64,000 nucleotides of DNA from contig MU657251.1 in the NCBI GenBank assembly GCA_026770575.1, forward strand, positions 42,203 to 106,202, written 5' to 3'. Numbering within the stretch: position 1 is the first letter of the stretch; each line of letters starts with the position of its first letter. Below are positions 29,493 through 39,038 of the stretch, piece after piece. Source of the DNA: Pelagophyceae sp. CCMP2097. Taxonomy: Eukaryota; Sar; Pelagophyceae. The position numbers and the translations under genes were made by a program. The notes under the pieces are model-generated. The model did no database searches. It worked only from the letters and a program-made list of their open reading frames with translations, and was not told the origin of the DNA.

Positions 29493-31049
29493 ATGGAGGG
29501 CGAGCTGGCGCTGGGCCGCGCGGCGTACGCGTCCAAGGACTACGCAGAGGCGATCGAGTATTTTACCGAAGTGCTCGAGGACGTCGACTGCCCACAAGAC
29601 CAGTACCCACGCAGCGTCGTCGTTCTTTCGAGCTCCCTCGTGGGCCCCTTGTGTGTGGATGTCGAGCGTATGGCCACGGGTACATAAAGCACCGGCTGCT
29701 TTTGTCGCTGCCGGGCCTCGCGCGGCGGCGGCGGCGACGCTGTCTCGCTAGGCTGCACCTGATCCACTCGAACCGGTGCGCGTGCTACACGCAGCTGCGG
29801 CAGTATGCGGCGGCGCTGGAAGACGCCGAGTCGTGCACGAGCTACAAACCCACGTGGGCAAAGGGCCACGCTCGGCGCGGCGCCGTCCTCGACGCCACGG
29901 GCAAACTCGACGACGCCATGTGCGTCGCTGCCCCGGCCACGCGGCGCCCCTCGACGCGTGTCGCCTCGTAGCGCGGCGTACGACAAGGCCTCCGAGCTGG
30001 AGCCTTCGAACGCCGAGTACGCCGACGCTTCTGCGCGGCTCCGGCTGAAGCAAGAGGCGCGCTTGGCCGGCGACCGCGTCCGCAAGCAGCACGCGTCTTC
30101 CGGCCGGCGGTCCTACGAGCCGCCGCCGACGCCCGCGACGGCCAAGAGCCCGCGCCTCGAGAATTTGCACCTCATTTTGCGCGCGATCCTCTTCCTTAAC
30201 ACCATCCGCTACCTCACCTCGTTCAACGCGGACCGTGCGTCCGCCGCTTTTTGCGCGGCTCCCGAGGCCTTTTCTCAGGCGCGGCGCTCCGGGCGCGGTA
30301 CTTGACCGTGGACCGCTTGATCCTCATCTGCGGCCTGACGCACCTGTACCGCCTCCACGGCCGCCCGAAAATCAAGCGCGAGTATATGCAGGCCGTCATG
30401 TCCGACGTCGCAGTCCAGCGCTGGTCCGAGACGCAGCGTCCTTGGCCGGCTCGGGGGCGCCATGTCGGAACCGCTTGGGCCCCATGTTGTCCGCACGCCT
30501 ATTCCGCTTAGCTTCGGCGCTTTCGTGCTGCTCATGGGCGGGAGCGTGGTGCCCGTGCTGCCGCTGCTCTACCTCGAGCTGGCGGCGACCCTGGCGCTGG
30601 TCGTGTGCAAGCTGCGCTCGTTCGGGTCGCCGCGCGCCCGCACGTGGGCGCTGCAACTCGTGGCGGCGTGCGAGGGCTCGCTCCTCGACGGCGACGGCGC
30701 GGTGGACCGGCGCGTCTTGGTGCACGCTGCCTACGGCGAGGTGGCCGCGGGCGCGCTCGTCGCGCTGGAGCTCTTCTCGCCGCGGCGCAACTTTATTTTG
30801 ACCGTGCTTTACTGGCAGTACCTGCAGATGCGCTTCATGCTGGAAGCCGCCTCGGCGACGTACATGGGCTCTGGCGCGCTCCACGACGCCTTTGGCCGCG
30901 TCGACGCGGCGCTCGCCGCCGCCGCCGCGCACGGCAACTGCCCGACGGCGGTGGAGCAGGCCTACTTGACGCTGCGCGGCCTCGTGCAAAAGCAAGTCGC
31001 GCTCCCGGAGCCCGGCAAGAAGCCTAGCCTCAAGTGCACCATCATGTGA
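29493..31049 (+). CDS. TPR protein fused to a TMEM33/POM33-like membrane domain
   Basis: Exons 29493-29602, 29752-29919, 29972 to about 30236, about 30290-30425, and about 30510-31049. The first three encode STI1-like tetratricopeptide repeats (ALGRAAYASKDYAEAIEYF; NRCACYTQLRQYAAALEDAE; KGHARRGAVLDATGKLDDAI) and a Pro/Arg linker. The rest is a multi-pass ER-type membrane region with VDRLILICGLTHLYRLHGRP, FGAFVLLMGGSVVPVLPLLY, LYWQYLQMRFML and a C-terminal NCPTAVEQAYLTLRGLV. That order and spacing resemble the TMEM33/POM33 family of ER and nuclear-pore-associated proteins. The joins at 29602/29752, 29919/29972 and about 30236/30290 are in frame. The fusion is unusual and could be checked by transcript. 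Confidence 0.7.
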
Positions 31050-31326
31050 GAAACACCGCACAAGACGCCGCACCGCACAGCGGCGCGGCCCGACGACGCG
31101 AAGCAACTCCGGCCACGCACTTTAACCTGCTTTAGATCAAGTAGATTATGCAAGGGGCTCTCCTTCCGGCACCTCGTCCTGTAAAGGCCTTGCAGCAGCG
31201 TGGTGGAATACGAGGGCCCCCCCCGGAGTGGATTCCCCCGCCGCAGACGGTCGCAGCAAGTGGATTCCCGTTGCACGCGGACGGTCGCAAAATTAAGAAG
31301 GCCCTCGAGGGGCTGTCCGACGGGGA

Positions 31327-32110
31327 TCATGACGCCTTGGTTGGCGCTGCCTGCGCCACGGCGTCGGAGTGGAGCAGCAGGCCCGCCTGCTTTTGCGTTT
31401 CGGGCTCGGCGATGAGCGTGAGGCCGCGGAGCGCCGCCGAGACTTCCTCTGGCGTCGTGGCGGCGGCGGCGAGTGCGAGGCGGGCGTTGAGCGTGGCGTG
31501 GGACGGGGTGCCGTGGTCCGGCTCTGGCGCGGTCTTGAGGAGCATCGGGTCTTGCAGGTAGTGGTCGTGGTGGCCGCTGAGCAGGAACGTGGAGCCCTTT
31601 TCCGGCCAGGCGCAGAGGCCGAGGCGCCAGGGGTGGTGCTTGGCCGAGTACGGCGTGACGTTTACATATTGCCGGAACTTCCACCATTGTTTTGCCCCGA
31701 CGCGCCGGCCCGTCTCCGTGAAGATGATCGTGCCCGCCTGCACCGCGAACAGCGTCCAGTCCCGGCCCGTCATCACGTTCTCGCCTAGATGGCGCGTGCG
31801 CGGGGCCCAAAGGCGGCGCTCGAGGTCGAGATGCAGAAGGGCGCACCGGCGTAGAAGCGCGAGCCGCGTTGTCGGATGATGATGTTGCCCGGGATGACGT
31901 GCGCCCTGCGCCGCGGGTCGCCGGGGCGGCGGGCCCCCTCGACGCAAAAACGCACCCAGAGAACTTTTTGACGCCCATGTGTTGGCCCTTCGCGGACCGG
32001 CCGTTGCGCACGGCGCCGCCGGCCTTCTTCGTCGCGAAGCGCTTCGCCACCTCGACGGTGCTCCGCGCCGCATGCCGCAGCAGCGACGACGCCCGGCCCA
32101 AGCCAAACAT
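31327..32110 (-). CDS. MRPL27: Mitochondrial large-subunit ribosomal protein bL27m
   Basis: Three exons; exon 1 is 31956-32110. The N-terminus MFGLGRASSLLRHAARSTVE is a mitochondrial-type presequence, followed by the bL27 signature KRFATKKAGGAVRNGRSAKG and QHMGVKKFSG. Exon 2 gives HVIPGNIIIRQRGSRFYAG and exon 3 ENVMTGRDWTLFAVQAGTI. bL27 lies at the peptidyl-transferase centre. The protein then extends well beyond bacterial L27 (about 110 extra residues, including LLSGHHDHYLQDPMLL), as seen in mitochondrial homologues. Introns start GTGCGT and GTGCGC. It is divergent from DVR. Confidence 0.92.
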
Positions 32111-32244
32111 GACCCCGCGTTCAGATCGAGCGCTCTCACTACGTTTTCCTATCAAAGATTGGGCGATCCAACACTCCAAACAAATCCTATCTTAGCTCGA
32201 AGAAGAGTGACCCTTTTGTGTATCCACGAGGTTGACTCTCGGAG
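32111..32244. promoter_or_regulatory. Divergent promoter region (134 bp)
   Basis: Shared by mitochondrial bL27 and the plastid chlorophyll enzyme DVR. It is clearly AT-richer than the flanking coding sequence. Confidence 0.5.
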
Positions 32245-34005
32245 ATGGTGCTCCGGCTGGCGTGCGCGGCGCTGGCGCTGGCGGCGGCGCACGGCCTGAC
32301 CTCGCCGCGCTTGGCGCGCCAGGCGCCGCGCATGCAGTTCGAGGCCGGCGTGACGGTGTCGGCCGAGCGCGTCGCTGTCGTCGGCGCTTCGGGCTATATT
32401 GGCCGCAACGTCGTGCGCGAATGCGTCCGCCGCGGGTGAGTCCGCCGCCGCCGCCGAGCGCGCGCAAACAGCCGAGCGCGCGCAAACAGCTGAGCGCGCT
32501 AAAACAGCTTCGCGACGACGGCAGTCGTGCGGAGCGAGGCGCGGCTGACGGCCGAGACGCGCGCGCCGCTCGAGGGCGCCGCAGTCGTCGACGCCGAGTG
32601 CGGCGACCAGGCGGCCATCGAGGGCCTCTTCAAGAAGGAGAAGATCGACGTCGTGTGCGTGCTTTGGCTTCGTGCGGCCGGACGCGCCTCGCCGTGATGT
32701 GACGCCGACCGTATAGCCGCGTCGCCGCAGGATCTGCTGCCTCGCGAGCCGCTCCGGCACCGAGTCCGACTCGATGGCCGTCGACTACCAGGCCTCGGTC
32801 AACGCGCTCGAGGCCGCCAGGGCCGCCGGCGCCCGCCATTTTGTGCTGTGCGCCCCCCGCCTTCGTGCCGCCAGAGGACCCGTCCACCATGCGCCCGGCG
32901 CAGGCTCTCGGCGCTGTGCGTCCGCAAGCCGACGCTTGCCTTCCAAAAGGCCAAGCTGAAGACGGAGGTGCGCTTGCCGTTAGCCACTGGCTTGAAAGCG
33001 CTCCGCTCGACCTTTGACGACTGGGTTGAAAGCGCTCCGAGGCCCGCCCGTGGCGCGGCCACAGAGGCGATTCATAGGCGGCGCTCGCGGCGCAGACGGA
33101 CGTGACGTGCGTGGCTGCCTTTCCCTGCCGTGGCTCGACTGACGTGTGCGGCGCAGGTACTCGGTCGTGCGGCCGACGGCGTTCTTCAAGTCGCTCTCCG
33201 GACAAGTCGAGATCCTCAAGGGAGGTCCGTGGCCCCTATTGCGCGCTCGGAGGTCCGAAGGAGACGCACGTATCTCCAGGTGGCCCCTTTGTCTACTTTG
33301 ATCTCGGCGGCGGCCGCTCTGCGAAGCACTCGGCCGCGTCCATTTTCGCGTGGGGTTCTCATTTTGCGCGTGGAGCCGCATTCTCCCTGTTCGCGTGGGG
33401 CCGCCCTTTGCGCGGGTTCGGCCCCTCGGCGGGTCCCCTGCGCGACGGGTGGGCCGCAGGTGCAATCCGATCTCCGAGGCGGACCTCGCGGCGGCCATTG
33501 TGGACTGCGTCTGCGACCCGAGCCGCAACTCTGCATCGGGCGACCCGATCTGGAACCTCGGCGGGCCCGAGTCTGGCATTTCTATGGAGGCGCAGGGCGA
33601 GCTCATCGCAGACGCGCTCGCCGTCCTTCGCGGCGTCCGCCGCACTCTTGCAGCCGAGGTGGCGCAACCGCACCCGACGCCGGAGGCGCGCCTTACTAGG
33701 AGACGAGCGGTTCCGAGCGCAAGGCGCCGTGGCTCTTGCCCGTGCCCATCTCGCTCTTCGACGTGATCATCGGGGGCATCGACGCCGTGGCGAAGCTGAC
33801 GGGGTCGGCTAAAATCGCCGACGCTGCCGAGCTCGGGCGGATCGGGAAATACTACGCGGTAGAAGACATGCTCACGACCAACCCGTCAGAACAATACGGC
33901 AAGACAAAGCTCCTAGAACATTACAAGCGCATCGCCGTAGAGGGCCAGGAGTACGACCCGTACACCACCATGTTCGCGCCCGCCACCAAGAACCTCGCCA
34001 AGTAG
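32245..34005 (+). CDS. DVR: Divinyl chlorophyllide 8-vinyl reductase
   Basis: Nuclear-encoded chlorophyll-biosynthesis enzyme that reduces the C8 vinyl of divinyl (proto)chlorophyllide with NADPH in the plastid. Nine exons are predicted; exon 1 is 32245-32435 and exon 2 begins at 32508. A signal-peptide-like start ([17 protein letters not shown]) fits bipartite import. Domains: Rossmann [24 protein letters not shown] / [116 protein letters not shown] and [13 protein letters not shown]. All but one join use GT donors in a consistent phase; the join after [10 protein letters not shown] could be GT at the GCC-GC site or a GC donor. Several introns contain short direct repeats. Confidence 0.92.
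32455..32508 (+). repeat. Three tandem 18-bp units in DVR intron 1
   Basis: CGAGCGCGCGCAAACAGC at 32455-32472 and 32473-32490 is followed by the variant TGAGCGCGCTAAAACAGC at 32491-32508. The last unit ends exactly at the acceptor, so the AG used for splicing exists in each unit (…AAACAG). Confidence 0.9.
32986..33039 (+). repeat. 20-bp direct repeat in a DVR intron
   Basis: ACTGGCTTGAAAGCGCTCCG (32986-33005) recurs with one mismatch at 33020-33039, inside the intron after the LKTE exon. Confidence 0.85.
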
Positions 34006-34340
34006 AACCGTTGCTTGCCGCGGCCCACCGGCCAGAGACGGCCTTTGACGGACCCTTAACTTGAAGGCTATCGGGCTATCGGCTATCGAAGGCCAAACGA
34101 GGCGAGCCTCGGTCGCTGGCGTGGGACCGAAAGGCGCATCTGCAGAGGGGCGGACGCTCGATGCGCTTCCTCGCGTCTCGGCACTCTGGGCTGGTTAAGC
34201 TGGTGGGAGCTCGAGCGCAGGTGCCCGGGAAGGGTCCACGCGCAATTACAACTCAGTCGCCCCGCACTGGCAGATCTGCAGATCGCGCAGGACGGAGGGG
34301 ATGCGCGAAAAAAGTACTACTTTGGAGCATCGAGTCTCAG

Positions 34341-34439
34341 CTCTCCGGGCTTGCCCATGGTCACAGGCGACGGCGTTGCAAAGAGGGGAAGCAGGGCTTT
34401 CGAAATCCGTCGGCCGTGACCATGGGCAAGCCCGGAGAG
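34341..34439. repeat. Foldback element, copy 1 (24-bp perfect arms)
   Basis: The arms 34341-34364 (CTCTCCGGGCTTGCCCATGG...) and 34416-34439 are perfect reverse complements over 24 bp, separated by a 51-bp loop containing GGCGTTGCAAAG and GGGCTTTCGAAATCCG. A related element lies at 34640-34748 in the same orientation. Confidence 0.9.
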
Positions 34440-34639
34440 CGGAGCTCTAGGTCGCCAAAGTTTGACTGTTTTTGACCTTCTTGGGGCAATTCTGCGCCCC
34501 GGCGCTGTTACTTTTGCTCGTTGAGCGTTCCTACACGTTAGGGGTTGCCCCTGCACTGGCCCCACACCAGTATTTCCCCTATAGCGACCGCCCACGGGCC
34601 GAGAACCGATGAGGGTACTCGAAAAAGGTGCGACTAAAT

Positions 34640-34748
34640 CTCAGCTCTCCGGGCTTGGCCATGGTCAAATGCAACGGCGTTGCAAAGAGGAGAACCAGGG
34701 CTTTCGAAATCCGTCGGCCGTGACCATGGGCAACCCCGGGGAGCTGAG
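34640..34748. repeat. Foldback element, copy 2
   Basis: The arms 34640-34667 and 34721-34748 pair over 28 bp with a few mismatches. The loop matches copy 1 (GGCGTTGCAAAG...GGGCTTTCGAAATCCG). The two elements are direct repeats of each other about 300 bp apart. Confidence 0.85.
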
Positions 34749-35056
34749 GAAACGCCCACCAAAATTCGACTCACCTCAAACTTCGTAAAATCTCTCTCTT
34801 CTGGACTTGGAATTGTCAATAAGCCAGATTTTGAGAATTTATCAAGTCTAAAATGGGGCCTTAAGTCCACCACGGAGGACAAACGGACCGATGCTCTCGT
34901 GGAACGGATCTCCAAATCTCCATTCGCGCAACCCCTCCTAGAGCGCGCGCCGAGACAAGCCGAGCTCGAGACAGTTCCGGAGCCGGAGCTCTCTTCTCGA
35001 GCCTCGGACTCGAGCGTCGACGCGTCGACGAGGCCTGTGGATCAGGGCCGGGCCCG

Positions 35057-36229
35057 ATGGCCAGCAACCGGCGTCGGCTCCCCGGCGCCGTTGGGCGGCG
35101 GGACGCCGCCGAGGCGGGGGAGCGCGTTTCGTACCGGCGCGACGACTACGCGGAGGAGGAAGACGACTGCTCGTCCTGGCGCGTCTTCTGCTTCGGCGTC
35201 GTCGCCTGTGTCGTTCTCTTCGGCTCCGTACACTCCATCGTGAGCCTCGCGCCGGGCGGGGACGCGCACCACGGCGCGGCACCAACGCCGCAGGTACGCG
35301 CCGCGTCGCTCGGAACCCTCGGCGTGCCCGGCTCCGCCGCCGCGGCCCGCCGTCGCAGCGTGCGTACGTAGGTGCGCGTCTTTTCGAAGAAGCAGGGCCG
35401 CGGCGGGGGCAGCAAGCATGCGGCCGCCGCAGCGGGCGACGGCGTTCAGCGCGACCGCTCGTTCACGGTGGCGGCCGCGTCGCGCGTGGAGACGCGTCCG
35501 GCGAATTGGGCCGAGGGCTGCGGCGCGGCGCCCGTCCGGCTCTTCATCGCCATTCAGTCTTCGCCGTCTGGCGGCGCGAATCGCCAAGCGACGCGCGATA
35601 CGTGGCTAACCTGGGCCGAGGACGTCGAGCCCCAGCCGCGCCACCGCTTCTTCATCCACCAGCGCGAAGGCGGCGGCGACGAGGCCGCGGGTAACGATGA
35701 AGAGTGCGTTCGTGCGCCACTCTTCGAGGGGTCCACGGAGAGTGGTGTGGTGTCTTCTTCCGGCGCCTGATGCTGCTGCTGTAGCGACGTGGTGGTGCTG
35801 CCTGGGCCGCCGGGGCCGGTGGCGTACAGCGGTGCGCCGCCGTGGGCCGGCGAGCGGCGGAGCCTTGAGTGGGCGCTCGGGCATTCGGACATGACGCACT
35901 ACCTCTCCGTCGCCGACGACGGTCTCCTCTGCCCCGCGGCCGTTGTTGCCGAGCTGCAGACGCGGCCCGCGAATCGCTTCGCCTGGGCGCGCTACGACTG
36001 CGCCGCGCCCTTTTTGAGGATCCATTCCGGCTTTCTCGGGCTCAGCCGAGACGTCGCAGAGGTCCTCGTCGAGTCGCAGACGCTCGAGTGCGTGTGGCAC
36101 CGGGAAAATTGCGCGGGCGGGCTTCTGCGGCGGAGCACGCGGGACAGTGTCGCTAGGTTCGAGGCCATGTTCTGGGCGCTACGGCTGACGGTCCTCGACG
36201 ACAGCTACCGCATCCTCCCCGTGCGTTGA
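35057..36229 (+). CDS. GT31-like glycosyltransferase, type II membrane protein
   Basis: Short cytosolic N-terminus, then one membrane anchor (WRVFCFGVVACVVLFGSVHS), as in Golgi beta-1,3-galactosyltransferase-type enzymes. Exon 2 (from about 35372) encodes APVRLFIAIQSSPSGGANRQ followed by ATRDTWLTWAED and RHRFFIHQ, the typical first motif (SSxxxxxxRxxxRxTW) of GT31. The last exon has DVVVLPGPPGPV, THYLSVADDGLL at the position of the family DxD, and FSGFLGLSRDV-like IHSGFLGLSRDVAEVL. The family's acidic DxD appears here as ADDG, so metal binding may differ. The intron after exon 1 is GTACGC...TAG in phase 0; the join near 35690-35785 is not cleanly resolved and may hide an indel. Confidence 0.7.
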
Positions 36230-36472
36230 TCGAGCCGCGTTTCGGAACCACGACCAAATCGCCTCGAACAGGCCTCGCTCTCGCGCGTGGCGCTGGAGAA
36301 CGAGCAAGAACGAAACTTTTGCAAATCGCGAATTTGGGCCGGCAGCCTCGACACTTTGAGCGCCGGCGGCGGCCGGCCGCGCGGCTTCCTCGGGGCGGCG
36401 CCGGCGCGGCCCGCGACGACGACGACGCCGAGGACGGCGGGCGCCTATGCTGTCGGCGCGGGGCGGACCATA

Positions 36473-39004
36473 ATGCCGGCACGCAACGCATACGGCCAAC
36501 GGACCGGCGGGCAATTCGCCCCAAAGACGCCGGCGGCGGTTGAGTGGCAGGTGCGGCGACCCGTGTCGACGATGCCTGTCCGCGCGTGTCGCGCGCGATA
36601 CAGGGTCCTACAATGTCGTCTAGGGTGCGACCGCGAAGCAAAACCTCGGCGCGGTGCCGCCGGCGTGGGCCAACGCGGCGCCGAGTACCGGGTTCAATGG
36701 CGCGGCGCCGAGGACGGGCGTCAAGGCGGTGTGCAACGGTGGAAAGATGTGCATCCAAAAGTCGACTGGTGCGTGGACCACTTGTCCAAAGTCGAGTACC
36801 CTGACGCCTCAATCGGCAGGACCTCCCTTTTGCTGGGCCTCGCGAAGGTGCAAGGAGACCGCGCGGTCGGCCGCGGAAGCGGCGAGCGGCGCCGAAGCGG
36901 CGCCCGGAGCGGTCGGCGGGCGACGGTTGCTCGCGGCCGAGGTCGACGACGACCGCGCGACGCCTCGGCGGTTTGCGCGCGAGGGTCCGGCGGACGCGCC
37001 GCGCGCCAGGCCCGCGCGCGACGGCGGACGGCGGACGGGGACGGCGGACGACGACGACGACGGCGCGGGCGAGGACCGGCAGCCGAAGCGGCGGCGGCGA
37101 AGGCGGCGGCGCGACGACGCCGAGAAGGACGACGACGACGACGGCGCGGGCGAGGACCGGCAGCCGAAGCGGCGGCGGCGAAGGCGGCGGCGCGACGACG
37201 CCGAGAAGGACGACGACGACGAGCGCCGGGGCCGGCGGCGCAAGGGACGACGGTGGCAGCGCGACGACGGCGGCAACGACGACGAAAGCGACGACGCGGA
37301 GGACGCGGAGCGCGACGCTGGGCCGCGGAAGAAGCGCGCCCCGCCGGCCGAGTCCGACGGAGACAGGCTCCGGATTGACGGAGGCGCGCCGGTGCCGCGG
37401 ACCTTTGAGCCGCGGAGCTCCGAGCCGCCGCGGGCCGACCGGACCGAGGGCGCCGCCGACGCGCTCCGCAAGGCGCCCAAGCCTACTTTCGAGCCGCCGA
37501 CGGCGCGGCCGAGTGGGACGCAGGGCGGCGCGGCGGCGGCGGCCCTGGCGCCGGCCGCGGCGCCGGCGGGATCGCTGTCTTCGTTCTTCGGCGCGCCCGC
37601 GAAGCAGCCGTCTCTATTATCTTCGGCGTCGTCGTGGGTCCGGTCGTCCGCCACGGCGGCGCCGTTGACGGACACGAAGCGCAGCGCTTTGTTCCGCGCC
37701 GTCAATTACGATAGGTCGGCGTCCTGGATCCCGCGCGGCGCAGACTTCCCCGTGCTGCGGCCCGTGTGTGGCCGAGTCGCGGCGCGCGAGTTCAAGCGCC
37801 ACGGCGTCACGCTGGCCAATGCGCCGACGGCGGCGGGCGCGCCGGCGATGCCCTTAGTCCGCAAGATGAAAATCGTCTCCGAGCTGCGCGCTTTGGCGTC
37901 GGGGCTCAACGCGTCGGCGGCGGGCGACTGCTCGCCGCTGGACGCGGACTGCGGCTGCTCGCCGCTGGATTTGGATTGTATCGTTGGGGCGCTCCACGGC
38001 TCTGGTACCGTGCGCAGAATCTGCACAAAAGTCGCCGCGCGCCACCGCGCCGATCGCGGCTGCCCCGCTTTAGTGGCGCGCGACGACGAGGCGCGGTGCG
38101 CGCGCTTCGCGGCGCGCGCCTTTCGAGACGAGGTGTCTACCGTCTCTGTCCTCTCGTCGTTCCCCGGTTCTGGAAACACGTGGCTCCGCAGACTCCTCGA
38201 GTTCGGGTCTGGTATTTATACGGGTTCGATCTACGACGACGCGGCGCTGATGGCGACGCTGCCCGCCGAGGGCCTGGACTCTGGCGCCGTCCTGGTCGTC
38301 AAGGCGCACATCTCGCCGCAAGAGTTCATAGAAAGGATCCAGGTCCCCGTCACGCGCGTCCTCCTGCTCGTCAGGAACCCGCTCGACGCCATCTGGTCCG
38401 AGTACCAACGGCGCGCCGCAGGTGCGAAAATATCTTTCTATTATGCACTCCAAGTCACCCCGCGCTTGCAGGCGGCCACGTGGGTACGCTGGCGGCGCTG
38501 CCCGAGGCGGCGGATCTCCAGACGTTTGCGCTGAAGCTGAGCTGCCAGTGGATGCTGCGGGCGGTGCAACACTCTCATTTAGCGGCGCTCAAGGGCGTCG
38601 CCGTCGACGTCGTGCGCTACGAGGATCTTGTGCAGCAGCCGCAGCGCGAGTTGCAGCGCGCTCTGCGCTTCCTCGGCGTCCGCACCTCTGAGAGGAGGGC
38701 CGACTGCGCCGTGCGCATGGCGAAGCACGCGTCTATCGCGCGCCGCGCCAAGTTCACCGCGCGCGACGCGTTCGGCGCGAGCGGCGACTTTGCCTGCGCG
38801 CTCTGGCGCGCCTTCCAACTCCATGGCGCCTCCGCCTTTCTCATCGAGACGCTGGCCTACGAAAACGTCGTCGACTGCCCCGGTTTCCCGACGGCGGAGA
38901 CACTGCGCCTCACGCGCGCTCTGCGCGACCGCAACGCGCTCATGTTCGACCAGCTGGAGAGGCAAGCCGGCGCCCGGGAAGCAGATCTCTGCCGGTTCCG
39001 GTGA
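36473..39004 (+). CDS. WSCD-like sulfotransferase domain protein with a long charged linker
   Basis: Predicted from ATG 36473 with a short first exon ending VEWQ, an intron to about 36618, a long second exon to about 38422, and a last exon from about 38472. The catalytic part has the 5'-PSB-like PAPS-binding loop SSFPGSGNTWLRRLLE, then GIYTGSIYDD, LVVKAHIS and LLLVRNPLDAIWSEYQRR (3'-PB motif), closing with VRYEDLVQQPQRELQRALRF. This matches WSCD-type Golgi sulfotransferases. The central region is low-complexity Asp/Arg/Lys with a perfect 27-residue tandem duplication (37047-37208). The N-terminal part has clustered cysteines (CNGGKMCIQKS...CPK...CWASRRCKE) of uncertain nature. The true start is uncertain. 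The stop is 34 bp from a convergent gene. Confidence 0.72.
37047..37208 (+). repeat. Perfect 81-bp in-frame tandem duplication
   Basis: Units 37047-37127 and 37128-37208 are identical and each encode 27 residues, beginning DDDDDGAGEDRQPK followed by eight Arg and DDAEK. Confidence 0.9.
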
Positions 39005-39038
39005 CCCACTTAATGATCCCCCCACTTAGTGATTGGTC

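Larger units (their letters stand above)
34006..35056. other. Gene-free region holding two foldback repeats
   Basis: No coding segment is recognised between DVR and the glycosyltransferase. The two palindromic elements listed separately occupy part of it; the remainder includes upstream sequence of the glycosyltransferase. Confidence 0.6.
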
